NCBI RefSeq assembly: GCF_010367455.1
Contig: NZ_WRPR01000046.1
Coordinates: 1-35,435 of the forward strand
Direction: 5' to 3'
DNA: 35,435 nucleotides
Origin: Candidatus Laterigemmans baculatus
Lineage (GTDB): Bacteria > Planctomycetota > Planctomycetia > Pirellulales > Pirellulaceae
A program made the translations under genes and the position numbers. Within the stretch, counting starts at the first letter, position 1. Every line of letters begins with the position of its first letter. The notes beneath the pieces are model-generated. The model did no database searches, was not told where the DNA came from, and saw only the letters and a list, made by a program, of their open reading frames with translations. Shown here piece by piece: positions 22,398 through 30,055 of the stretch.

Positions 22398-22414
22398 ATC
22401 ATGGGTCAGGGAAG

Positions 22415-23518
22415 ATGAAGCAATCCAGTTCACATCGACGTCTCGGGGCATTCCTGCTCGCCGGCGTAGCCCTTGCGGTCGGCGCCGACCGCGCTGCGCG
22501 GAGCCAGTCGCCGGTGACCGGTGGCTCGACTCCGCCCTCCTTGGCTCAAGGCCAGTACCCGCAGGGCCAGTTCGCTCAGGGTCAATTCCCGCAGAATCAA
22601 TTCCCGCAGAATCAGTTCGCTCCGGGAGGGCGAGCGGGAGCTGCCCCAGGCGGTTCGGCAGCCTATGGCAATGGAGCGGGCAATCCGCAGTACTACACGG
22701 CGAGCAACGCCTCGGCAGCGGCGGGCGGCTCCGGATCCAACGCTGCGGGTGCCAACGGCACGATGATTCCACCGGCCGATTTTGCGGCCGAGGGAGAGGC
22801 CACCGGATCCGCGGCAGGCGAAGCGGCTGGGGAGACCGGAACGCTGGGGTCGATCGGAGCCCGGCTCCGCAGCGGTGGCCCGTTGATGATCCCGCTGGCG
22901 ATTTGCTCGCTCGTCGTGATGGCGCTGGCGGTCGAGCGGCTGGTCGTGCTCCGTCGTGGGCGGGTGATCCCCCGGCCCTTCGTGCGGCGGTTTACCGAGT
23001 GCGTGCAGGATGGCCAGCTGAGCTACGAAGAGGCGCTCGAGATCTGCGACGAATTCGAATGCCCGGTAGCGGAAGTGTTTCATGCCACCGTCAAACGCTG
23101 GGGGCGGCCGACGGTCGAAGTCGAGCAAGCGGTGCTGGACGCCGGGGAACGCGTCGCCGATGGACTGCGGCGATACCTGCGGCTGTTTCACGCGATCAGC
23201 AATGTCGCACCGCTGCTCGGTTTGCTCGGCACCGTGCTGGGCATGATCCAGGCCTTCGAGACGCTCAGTTCCACCGGCGGCGGGTCGCCGTCCGAGATGT
23301 TGGCCGCCGGAATCAGTCAAGCGCTGATCACGACCGCTGCGGGGCTGAGCGTGGCGATCCCCGCCTACCTGGCCTACATCTATTTTTCGGCCCGCGCCGA
23401 TCGCTACCTCGTCGAGATCGATGCGATCTGCCAGCAGGTGGTCGATTCGATCAGCGCCGAGGGTTTGCAATCGGGGTCGGGGCGAGCGGCTAGCAAGCGA
23501 ACCAAGAAAGCGGCCTGA
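22415..23518 (+). CDS. exbB: MotA/TolQ/ExbB proton channel family protein
   Basis: A 367-aa inner-membrane protein. ExbB forms, with ExbD, a proton-driven motor that energises TonB-type proteins. The conserved part starts near 150: GGPLMIPLAICSLVVMALAVERLVVLRRG (helix 1), a cytosolic region with EVEQAVLDAGERVADGLRR, then NVAPLLGLLGTVLGMIQAF (helix 2) and ALITTAAGLSVAIPAYLAYIYF (helix 3). The first 150 residues are unusual: a signal-like helix and a low-complexity periplasmic stretch with five Q[GN]Q[FY][PA] repeats (45-69) and Gly/Ala-rich sequence. The N-terminal extension is common in planctomycete ExbB relatives. Followed after three bases by exbD. Confidence 0.93.
   Translation: MKQSSSHRRLGAFLLAGVALAVGADRAARSQSPVTGGSTPPSLAQGQYPQGQFAQGQFPQNQFPQNQFAPGGRAGAAPGGSAAYGNGAGNPQYYTASNASAAAGGSGSNAAGANGTMIPPADFAAEGEATGSAAGEAAGETGTLGSIGARLRSGGPLMIPLAICSLVVMALAVERLVVLRRGRVIPRPFVRRFTECVQDGQLSYEEALEICDEFECPVAEVFHATVKRWGRPTVEVEQAVLDAGERVADGLRRYLRLFHAISNVAPLLGLLGTVLGMIQAFETLSSTGGGSPSEMLAAGISQALITTAAGLSVAIPAYLAYIYFSARADRYLVEIDAICQQVVDSISAEGLQSGSGRAASKRTKKAA
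22547..22621 (+). repeat. Five 15-bp in-frame repeats in exbB
   Basis: Units at 22547, 22562, 22577, 22592 and 22607 encode QGQYP, QGQFA, QGQFP, QNQFP and QNQFA. They lie in the predicted periplasmic N-terminal extension of ExbB. Confidence 0.85.
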
Positions 23519-23521
23519 GCG

Positions 23522-23932
23522 ATGGCACTTCGACAACCCCGCAGCGAAGACCCGGCGATCAATCTGACGCCGATGATCGACGTTGTATTCTTGCTGGTCA
23601 TCTTTTTCATGGTCGGCACGAAGTTCAGCGAGCAGGAAGGACGAATCCCGGTGAATCTGCCGGGCGTCGGTCAGCCCCAGTCGATGGTCCGCGGTCCCGA
23701 TAAGCGCGTCGTCGAGGTCACCCGTGACGGCGCGGTCTTCCTCGATGGCCAACCGATCAGCCATGAGCAATTGCGGAGCGAGCTGCAGCGGGCCCGCGCG
23801 GCCTATCCCGATCTGGGCGTGGTCGTCCGCGGCGACGCTGCCGGAACGCTCGACAGTTATGCCCAGGTGCTGAGCATCTGCAGCAATTCGGGAATCGAGC
23901 GACTGGATGTGGCCGTCCAGTCGCTGCGGTGA
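23522..23932 (+). CDS. exbD: Biopolymer transport protein ExbD/TolR
   Basis: A 136-aa ExbD/TolR protein with one membrane helix. The family motif NLTPMIDVVFLLVIFFMVG carries the proton-path Asp20. The periplasmic domain ends in the usual alpha/beta part (VVVRGDAAGTLDSYAQVLSICSNSGIERLDVAVQ). It starts three bases after the exbB stop. The next gene's start is either inside its end (ATG 23907) or 19 bases beyond its stop (TTG 23952). ExbB, ExbD and the TonB-like protein that follows form one operon. Confidence 0.96.
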   Translation: MALRQPRSEDPAINLTPMIDVVFLLVIFFMVGTKFSEQEGRIPVNLPGVGQPQSMVRGPDKRVVEVTRDGAVFLDGQPISHEQLRSELQRARAAYPDLGVVVRGDAAGTLDSYAQVLSICSNSGIERLDVAVQSLR

Positions 23933-23951
23933 CGCGTGCGGGGAATCGCTC

Positions 23952-25928
23952 TTGAGAGCCGAGCTACTGTTCAGTGCGTTGCCGGGGGATCGGTCGCTGC
24001 TCGCCGTCGGCGAACTGTGGAGCGATCCGCGGCTGGCCTGGGGCGTGGCGGTCTTAGCCGTGCTGATGCTCGCTGGGACCTGGTTGCTCGCTCGGCGGCG
24101 GCGCGGCAAACGCAACGCGGCGGCGATCTTCTGCGCGGTCGTCTCGATCGGCCTGCACGGGTTGCTGATTTGGTTGCTGCCGCTGGCCCTCCGCTCCGGA
24201 GGAGGCCCCGTGAGCCCGTCGACTCCAGAGCCCGGAGAGCCAACCACGATCCGCATCTCCGCCTTTTCCGAAACCGCATTGACCGAGGCCGCGGCGAGGG
24301 ACACGGAGGCGGATGCGTCGGAATCCGAAGCGGTTGCCGGGCGTCCCTTACCAGTCGCCTCGAGCTGGCTCGACCAGACCTTCGCCGCGCTTTCGGTAGA
24401 CTCGCCGCAACCCACGGAGCAAAAGTCTGAGGAAGCAGAGTCGAACAGTCCGGCTCCCGAAGAGCGAGACCAGCAAGAGCAGGCCCCAGCAGAATCAACG
24501 GCCGACGAGCCGCTGGAGATCCCCGACCTCCCGGCAGTCGATGCGGCGGTGTTGGCTGACGAGCGGTCCGCGGCGGGCGTCGATCAAGTCCTGACCGAGT
24601 TGCTGGCTCTGTACGCTGCCGATGCGGCACCGGCCGAACGGGTGGCCGATCCGGTGCCTGCCCCGCCCGCGGAGTCGCCCGCATCCCCGCCCGCGGAGTC
24701 GCTGAGCGAATCAGCCGCGGAGCCACCGAGCGAATCAGCCGCGGAGTCGCCGATGGCCGGGGGGGACGGAGTCTCGGCTACGGAAGTGGAGCCGGCTGCG
24801 ACGGGTGGGCCGCGGGGGCGAGTCCTCGGCGAGCTGCCCGGTGAGTTTGCCACCCGGCAGGGAGCCGCGCGGCAGGAGGCGCTGCTGCGGACTGGTGGGG
24901 ACGAGCGAACCGAGGCTGCGGTGGCGGCGGGACTGCGCTGGTTGGCTGGCTCGCAGCGCGGCGACGGTGCCTGGGATCCGCGGCAGAGCGATGCGGGGAT
25001 TGAACGATCGCCGCTGGGCCACTATCGCGGTGGGGCCGGGGCGCGGGCGACGACCGGCCTGACCGGCTTGGCCCTGCTCAGCATGCTCGGTTCTGGGCAA
25101 ACGCATCAGCAGGGGCCGCACGCCGATTCGGTCCGGCGGGGGCTGCAGTATTTGCTGAGCGTGCAGAAGCCTGACGGAGCGCTTTCGGGCGAGGCGACGG
25201 TCTACGAGCGAACCTACTGCCACGGCATGGCTGCCCTGGCGATGGGAGAAGCGGCGGCGATGAGTGGGGATGCCGTGGCGACCGACAGCATCCGCTCGGC
25301 CGCAGGGTTCACCCTTCGCGCCCAGCATCCGGTGACGGGCGGTTGGCGGTATGTCCCGGGCGACCCGGGCGACCTCAGCCAACTCGGCTGGCAGGTGATG
25401 GCGCTGGCCAGCGGGCGGGCGGCGGGCGTTCCGGTTCCCGAGGCGGCGATCGCGCGAACGCAAACGTTCCTCCGCAGCGTCCGCGGCGGGCGGACCGGCG
25501 GGCTCGCGTCGTACAAGCCGGGGGAAGCACCGACGCGGACGATGACCGCCGAGGCGCTGGCCACGCGGTTGCTGATCGGCGAAGCGGTTCCGCAGGCGGA
25601 GATCGAGGAAGCCGAGGCGTATTTGCTCGAACAACTCCCGGGGAACGGCCAGGACAATTACTACTACTGGTACTACGCTTCGTTGGCCCTGCATCAGTTG
25701 CAGGACGACGCGTGGCGGCAGTGGAATGCGGCGATGAAAGCTCGGCTCCTCGAGACGCAGTTGCCCGATGGCAGTTGGTCGACCGCGACGGTCTGGGGAG
25801 GCAACGGGGGGAAGGTTTACACGACCGCCATGGCCTGTCTCTGCCTGGAGGTCTACTACCGTCACCTGAGCGATGGCCGGCGGGGCGTGGTCGCCCAGGG
25901 GGACGGCGAAGGGTCGCGTCGCCGCTAA
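23952..25928 (+). CDS. TonB-like anchor fused to an alpha/alpha-toroid (prenyltransferase-like) domain
   Basis: A 658-aa protein with three parts. (1) Two membrane helices separated by LLARRRRGKRNAA; the second has S-x3-H (Ser65, His69; VVSIGLHGLLIWLL), the spacing of Ser16/His20 in the TonB helix that meets ExbD. (2) A Pro/Glu/Ser/Ala-rich spacer (about 85-310), like the periplasmic TonB arm. (3) An alpha/alpha-toroid domain (about 316-650) with repeated GLxWLxxxQxxDGxW-type motifs, of the prenyltransferase/squalene-cyclase/TED superfamily. No DxDD cyclase motif was seen, and no prenyltransferase zinc ligands could be assigned. Reading it as an ExbBD-driven transducer is inference. The TTG start with GGGGAA is preferred; ATG 23907 also works. 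Confidence 0.85.
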   Translation: MRAELLFSALPGDRSLLAVGELWSDPRLAWGVAVLAVLMLAGTWLLARRRRGKRNAAAIFCAVVSIGLHGLLIWLLPLALRSGGGPVSPSTPEPGEPTTIRISAFSETALTEAAARDTEADASESEAVAGRPLPVASSWLDQTFAALSVDSPQPTEQKSEEAESNSPAPEERDQQEQAPAESTADEPLEIPDLPAVDAAVLADERSAAGVDQVLTELLALYAADAAPAERVADPVPAPPAESPASPPAESLSESAAEPPSESAAESPMAGGDGVSATEVEPAATGGPRGRVLGELPGEFATRQGAARQEALLRTGGDERTEAAVAAGLRWLAGSQRGDGAWDPRQSDAGIERSPLGHYRGGAGARATTGLTGLALLSMLGSGQTHQQGPHADSVRRGLQYLLSVQKPDGALSGEATVYERTYCHGMAALAMGEAAAMSGDAVATDSIRSAAGFTLRAQHPVTGGWRYVPGDPGDLSQLGWQVMALASGRAAGVPVPEAAIARTQTFLRSVRGGRTGGLASYKPGEAPTRTMTAEALATRLLIGEAVPQAEIEEAEAYLLEQLPGNGQDNYYYWYYASLALHQLQDDAWRQWNAAMKARLLETQLPDGSWSTATVWGGNGGKVYTTAMACLCLEVYYRHLSDGRRGVVAQGDGEGSRRR

Positions 25929-26154
25929 AGGGGGCCGCCAGCGGCGAGCCCGGTTCGCGGCGGCGAATCCTTAATCGGGCGGGATGGCTTTACAGGCGAT
26001 GCCGGGGAGGCCACACTCTGGGGTCACCCAGTCAACATCTTCAGCGCGGCGGCACTCCGGTCGAGTGGCGTCGCGTTCTTCTTATGCGCCGGAACGATCC
26101 CAGGGTGGATCGTCGCGCGCGACCACGAGCCTGCAGAACGGAGCCCCGCAAGCG
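25929..26154. other. Intergenic region upstream of greA
   Basis: 226 bp. GCCGCC (25937-25942) and GGCGGC (25960-25967 region) can pair as a hairpin just after the toroid gene, but no T-run follows. The rest should carry the greA promoter; I cannot assign -10 and -35 boxes. The open frame from 25984 fused to greA has no similarity to anything. Confidence 0.4.
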
Positions 26155-26631
26155 ATGACTGATTCGGTACCGATGTCCCGCGAAGGGTACAACAAGATCA
26201 AAGCCGAGATCGAGCGGTTGGATACGGTGGAGATGCCGGAGATCGTGCGGAAGCTGGCCGAAGCCCGCTCCGAGGGGGATCTCAAGGAGAACGCTGAGTA
26301 CCACGCTCAGCGGGAAAACCAGGGCCTGCTGCAAGCGAAAATCAACGAGCTGAAGGGCAAGTTGGCGCGGGCCAGCATCGTCGACATCTCTCAGTTGCCC
26401 AAGGACGAAGTCGTCTTCGGATCGACGGTGACGGTCAAGGATCTGGAGTACGGCGACGAGGAAGAGTTCACGTTGGTCGGTGCCGGCGAGGATGACTACA
26501 ACGCCGGCAAGCTGCTCTGCACCAGTCCGATCGGTCAGGGATTGCTGACGAAGAAAGTCGGCGACATCGCCGAGATCGATGCTCCGGCCGGTAAGATGCG
26601 GTTCGAGATTCTGAAGATCGAGTTTCGTTAG
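26155..26631 (+). CDS. greA: Transcription elongation factor GreA
   Basis: GreA enters the RNA polymerase secondary channel and stimulates cleavage of the RNA in backtracked complexes. The 158-aa product has exactly the family length. The N-terminal coiled coil carries the acidic tip region [20 protein letters not shown], whose Asp and Glu hold the catalytic Mg. The C-terminal FKBP-like domain has [12 protein letters not shown] and [17 protein letters not shown] at 26155 ([12 protein letters not shown]) is chosen for match to GreA starts and GGAG upstream; the open frame to 25984 is unconserved. Next gene begins 12 bp after its stop. Confidence 0.97.
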   Translation: MTDSVPMSREGYNKIKAEIERLDTVEMPEIVRKLAEARSEGDLKENAEYHAQRENQGLLQAKINELKGKLARASIVDISQLPKDEVVFGSTVTVKDLEYGDEEEFTLVGAGEDDYNAGKLLCTSPIGQGLLTKKVGDIAEIDAPAGKMRFEILKIEFR

Positions 26632-26643
26632 GAGAGCGGTGGC

Positions 26644-27360
26644 TTGAGTGGTTCCGATGTCGAAGCCGATCACGATCCCGAGCTTGATCGGGGAACGAGT
26701 CCAGCGGTGGATGAAGGGCCGGGATGCTTTCCGGCAGTCATCGCCGCGGGGGCCTTGCTGTTGATGCTGTTCTTCATTGGCTGTGGGATCAGCACCTACT
26801 TTCTCTTCCAGCAACGGACCGAGTTGGCGATCCGCACGCTCCGCAGCGACGTGATCCCCGAGGTCCAGCAAAGCAGTCTGCCGCCCGAAGAGAAAGCGGA
26901 GATCGTGGAGTTGCTCGAGCAGGTCGTGGTGGATGGGGAATCGGGCCAGCTCGAAAATTGGCAGGCCTCGGGGATCATGGAGCGGCTCGTCCGCTCGCCG
27001 ATTCTCGAGTGGGGCAATCTGACGGCCGTCGAAGGCATGGTCGAACATTCGACGGAGCTCAGCGAGGAGGAGCGGCAGCACGCCCAGCGGCAATTCTCGC
27101 GGCTCAAGCGGGCGGTGGAACAGAACGAGGCCTCGGCGGTCGATATCCTCGACGTGCTGCTCCCGGTGCTGAGCGAGGCGGAGCGAGGCGAGCGGCGAAA
27201 GTTGGAGCGCGATGTCGACGCCGCACAGCTCCGCGAAGTGATCCACCGCGCCGAGATGGTCGCCGATCGGGGCCAAATCCCCGACCAGGATTACGAAGTC
27301 CAGCTCTCAGAGATCATCCGTCGCGAACTCCAAGCCGGCCGCGAAGAGGGCGGTCTGTAA
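26644..27360 (+). CDS. Single-span membrane protein, function unknown
   Basis: A 238-aa protein with an acidic cytosolic N-terminus (about 1-27), one membrane helix (about 28-55, FPAVIAAGALLLMLFFIGCGIS) and a largely helical periplasmic or external domain rich in Glu and Arg (EEERQHAQRQFSRLKRAVEQ). The TTG start at 26644 follows AGGAG at 26630-26635, which overlaps the greA stop, so it is very probably co-translated with greA. No domain is recognised. An export or stress-related role would be a guess; none is assigned. Confidence 0.75.
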   Translation: MSGSDVEADHDPELDRGTSPAVDEGPGCFPAVIAAGALLLMLFFIGCGISTYFLFQQRTELAIRTLRSDVIPEVQQSSLPPEEKAEIVELLEQVVVDGESGQLENWQASGIMERLVRSPILEWGNLTAVEGMVEHSTELSEEERQHAQRQFSRLKRAVEQNEASAVDILDVLLPVLSEAERGERRKLERDVDAAQLREVIHRAEMVADRGQIPDQDYEVQLSEIIRRELQAGREEGGL

Positions 27361-27380
27361 GATCGTCGCTGGCTGACCCC

Positions 27381-27530
27381 GGATGATTCATCAGCCGCCG
27401 GGCGCTAGCCCCCGGTTCCCGAAAACGCCGCGAGAACCAGACGCTAGCGCGGATGATTCATCAGCCGCCGGGCGCTAGCCCCCGGTTCCCCAGGACCCGT
27501 GAGAACCGGACGCTAGCGCGTGGCGGCTGA
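27381..27530. repeat. Tandem 70-bp repeat with GCGCTAGC core
   Basis: Two 70-bp tandem units start at 27381 and 27451 (GGATGATTCATCAGCCGCCG). Each contains GGGCGCTAGCCCCCGGTTC and, inverted, GAACC..GACGCTAGCGC. The set closes with TGGCGGCTGA (27521-27530). CAGCCGCC...GCTAGC pairs with GCTAGC...GGCGGCTG as a hairpin. A single inverted copy occurs at 29988-30017. It sits between convergent gene ends. Confidence 0.9.
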
Positions 27531-27563
27531 TACCTCGAAGCGAAAGGCGCCTATGGCGGCCGA

Positions 27564-28559
27564 CTATGGCTTGAGGCCGAGGCGGGTGGTGAGGAATTGG
27601 AGGGCCGCCTGGCGGGTGGCCGGGTTGAGGTAAGCGAGCATGTGTCCGGCCCCGTCGAGGGCCAGGTACTCGCTCGTGACTCCGCAGGCGAGTTGTGCTT
27701 CGTACAAGATGCGGCTGCTGGCCTCCGGCACGATCAAGTCGCTGGTGCCGTGGACGAACAGCACCGGAACGTCGCCGCTCGAGGCATGCGCCGCGGGCGA
27801 GGCAGCGCGGTAGATCTCGGGCAGTTCACGCCGCGTACCGCCCAGAAAGTACGAGATCGCCGTATTGTCGATCGGCAGCGTGCGGAATTCACACGGGGCT
27901 CCGCCGCCGACGATCGCACAGATTCGCGGGATCGCTTTCCACCGCGGATCGTCGGCTTCCCAGCGAGTCGTAGGGGCGACATCCGCCCACTCGGCGTCGC
28001 TCAACGTCCCGATCATGCAGACCAAATGGGCTCCGGCCGAATAGCCGAACATCCCCACGCGGTTCGTGTCGATTCCGTACGTCTCGGCATTTTGCCCGAT
28101 CCAGGCGAGCGCCGCGCGGACGTCGTCGACCTGGGCTGGAAATTTATGCGTGGGGGCATGGCGATAGTTGATCGTGACGGCGACCATGCCCGCTTCGGCG
28201 AAAGCTCGCGCGTAACCCGCGGTCGTCCACTTGTCCCCCGAGGCCCAGCCGCCGCCATGGACCAGCAGCACCGCCGGCCGCTTTGGTACCGCGTCGGCTT
28301 GCCGCTCCGCGCTGGGAATCGCTCTGGCGGAACTCTCCTCCGGAGCCGCCGGGCGATAGATGTCGCAGTGCAGCGGCTCGCCATCGGGGCGGGCAAACTC
28401 CACGTCCGCATCGACCACCAGGGGACGCTGCGGCGGGGTCTCCTCGGCCGAGGTGTCGCGGGTCGCAGGGAGAGCCTCCTCAGCGACTGCCGGTGAGCTG
28501 ATGCCAACGAGCGCGGCGAGGGCGAGTGAGAGTGCCAGGGATCCTTGGCTCCAGGGCAT
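27564..28559 (-). CDS. Secreted alpha/beta hydrolase (esterase/lipase-like)
   Basis: A 331-aa alpha/beta-hydrolase of the HGGG-type esterase family, which hydrolyses ester bonds of small or polymer-attached substrates. The signal peptide (LALSLALAALVGISSPAVA) ends at an AVA site. Oxyanion motif HGGGW (101-105), nucleophile Ser174 in GYSAG, acid Asp274 in HGTSDLIVP and His306 in GAGHM complete the triad. Planctomycetes use many such esterases on polysaccharide side groups; the substrate is unknown. ATG at 28557-28559 is preferred since GGAG lies nine bases upstream; ATG at 28574 is an alternative. It diverges from ribBA. Confidence 0.9.
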   Translation of the reverse strand: MPWSQGSLALSLALAALVGISSPAVAEEALPATRDTSAEETPPQRPLVVDADVEFARPDGEPLHCDIYRPAAPEESSARAIPSAERQADAVPKRPAVLLVHGGGWASGDKWTTAGYARAFAEAGMVAVTINYRHAPTHKFPAQVDDVRAALAWIGQNAETYGIDTNRVGMFGYSAGAHLVCMIGTLSDAEWADVAPTTRWEADDPRWKAIPRICAIVGGGAPCEFRTLPIDNTAISYFLGGTRRELPEIYRAASPAAHASSGDVPVLFVHGTSDLIVPEASSRILYEAQLACGVTSEYLALDGAGHMLAYLNPATRQAALQFLTTRLGLKP

Positions 28560-28596
28560 CGAAATCGTCTCCATCCAATTCGCGGGAGTACCTGTC

Positions 28597-28626
28597 CTGC
28601 CGTCTATCCGCTGTCCATCCTATAAT
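28597..28626 (+). promoter_or_regulatory. Candidate ribBA promoter
   Basis: A perfect TATAAT lies at 28621-28626, about 44 bp before the ribBA start. CTGCCG near 28597-28602 is a poor -35 with an 18-bp spacer. No FMN riboswitch fits between the box and the gene. Confidence 0.55.
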
Positions 28627-28670
28627 AGGCCGATCACCCTGCAGCGAGGCCCTCGAGCAGCCAGATTGTC

Positions 28671-29981
28671 ATGAACGACGCAGAAAGCATCCCATTCAGT
28701 TCCGTCACCGAAGCGGTCGAAGCGATCGCTCGTGGTGAAGTGATCATCGTGGTCGATGCGGAGGATCGGGAGAACGAGGGGGACTTCGTTTGCGCCGCCG
28801 AAAAAGCGACCCCGGAAAACATCAACTTCATGCTGTCCGGACGTGGTCAGTTGTGTGCGCCGGTCCTGCCCGAGGCGGGACATCGGCTCGATTTGGTGCC
28901 GCTGGTGGCCCACAATGAGGCCCCGCTTCAGACCGCTTTTGTGACGCCGGTCGACCACGCCGGTTGCAAAACGGGAATCACCGCGGCTGAGCGAAGCGAG
29001 ACGATTCGGCGGTTGGCCAACCCGACCAGCCGCAGCGAAGACTTCGTCCGCCCCGGGCACGTTTATCCGCTGATCGCGATGGAAGGTGGAGTGCTGCGGC
29101 GAGCCGGACACACCGAAGCCTCGGTCGACTTGGCCCGCATGGCGGGGCTCAAGCCGGCCGGGGTGCTGTGTGAGATTTTGGACGAGACGGGCGACCGGGC
29201 GGGCCGCCAGACGCTCTCCGAATTGGCGGTCCAACACAACCTGAAGATGATCAGCATCGAGCAGCTGATTGCCCATCGCCGCACGAGCGAGAAGTTGGTC
29301 AGCCGGGCGGCCGAGGCCGAGCTGCCGACCAAGTACGGCGCGTTCAAGATCATCGTCTACTCGGTGCAGTTCGAAGCCCAGCAACCGGTCGCGCTCGTCT
29401 ACGGTGACTTGAGCGGTGGGGGTGATTTGAGCGGTGGGGGTGACTTGAGCGGTGGGGGGGATCTGAACGGCGAGAACGGTTCAGGGGAATCGGCGGCCGA
29501 CAGCGAAGTGCCGGCGCCGCTGGTCCGGATGCACAGCAGTTGCTTCACCGGCGATCTGGTCGCGTCGCTCCGCTGCGACTGTGGCGACCAGTTGCACATG
29601 GCGCTGCAGATGATCGCCGACGCGGGCCGCGGGGTGTTGGTCTACTTGCCCCAGGAAGGCCGCGGGATCGGGCTCGCCCAAAAGATTCGAGCCTACGCGC
29701 TGCAGGACGAGGGGCTCGACACGGTCGAAGCGAATCACGCCCTCGGGTTTAAAGCGGACATGCGGGACTACGGCATCGGTCTGCAGATCCTCAAGGACCT
29801 CGGACTGAGCCAGGTTCGCTTGCTGACGAATAACCCTAAGAAGACCGAAGCGTTCAATCTCCGCGGCTTCGATCTGCAGGTGGTCGATCAGGTTCCGATC
29901 ATTCCTCCGCCGAACGTCCACAACGCCAAGTATCTGCAGACGAAGCGGGAGAAGATGGGGCATCAGTTGCCGTTTGAGTGA
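28671..29981 (+). CDS. ribBA: Bifunctional 3,4-dihydroxy-2-butanone-4-phosphate synthase / GTP cyclohydrolase II
   Basis: RibBA supplies both precursors of riboflavin. The RibB half (about 1-205) has DAEDRENEGDFVCAA, FVRPGHVYPLIA and HTEASVDLARMAGLKPAGVLCEI. The RibA half (about 215-436) has the zinc-binding CFTGDLVASLRCDCGDQ, LPQEGRGIGL and LLTNNPKK. At about 244-280 the RibA half has an unusual insertion, YGDLSGGG repeats then an acidic stretch, encoded by 18-bp tandem repeats. Homologues lack such an insert as far as I recall, and it falls before the zinc site. ATG at 28671 gives a normal N-terminus. Confidence 0.95.
   Translation: MNDAESIPFSSVTEAVEAIARGEVIIVVDAEDRENEGDFVCAAEKATPENINFMLSGRGQLCAPVLPEAGHRLDLVPLVAHNEAPLQTAFVTPVDHAGCKTGITAAERSETIRRLANPTSRSEDFVRPGHVYPLIAMEGGVLRRAGHTEASVDLARMAGLKPAGVLCEILDETGDRAGRQTLSELAVQHNLKMISIEQLIAHRRTSEKLVSRAAEAELPTKYGAFKIIVYSVQFEAQQPVALVYGDLSGGGDLSGGGDLSGGGDLNGENGSGESAADSEVPAPLVRMHSSCFTGDLVASLRCDCGDQLHMALQMIADAGRGVLVYLPQEGRGIGLAQKIRAYALQDEGLDTVEANHALGFKADMRDYGIGLQILKDLGLSQVRLLTNNPKKTEAFNLRGFDLQVVDQVPIIPPPNVHNAKYLQTKREKMGHQLPFE
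29403..29474 (+). repeat. 18-bp in-frame tandem repeats inside ribBA
   Basis: Units begin at 29403, 29421, 29439 and 29457: three near-identical GGTGACTTGAGCGGTGGG copies and a diverged fourth. They encode GDLSGG-type hexapeptides in the GTP cyclohydrolase half. Confidence 0.92.
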
Positions 29982-29987
29982 GTTTTT

Positions 29988-30017
29988 GGGAACCGTGGGC
30001 TAGCGCCCGGCGGCTGA
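29988..30017. repeat. Single inverted copy of the 27381-27530 repeat
   Basis: GGGAACCGTGGGCTAGCGCC and the following CGGCGGCTGA are the reverse complement of the CAGCCGCC...GGTTCCC unit near 27390. It lies just after the ribBA stop and before tyrA. Confidence 0.88.
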
Positions 30018-30055
30018 TTTTCTGAACCCCGACCGTCCTCAAACCCCTCTCCAAG

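Noticed and set aside
21195-22772. Minus-strand 525-aa open frame over the TPR and exbB genes
   Set aside because: Antisense to two well-supported genes and without motifs; expected at this GC content.
22430-24415. Minus-strand 661-aa open frame across exbB, exbD and the toroid gene
   Set aside because: Same reasoning: three genes with clear family motifs run on the plus strand.
23952-25928. Toroid protein as a squalene-hopene cyclase or protein prenyltransferase
   Set aside because: No DxDD acid motif and no assignable prenyltransferase zinc ligands; the membrane anchor and ExbBD context point elsewhere.
28627-28670. FMN riboswitch before ribBA
   Set aside because: Only 44 bp separate the -10 box and the start; none of the conserved FMN aptamer segments fits.
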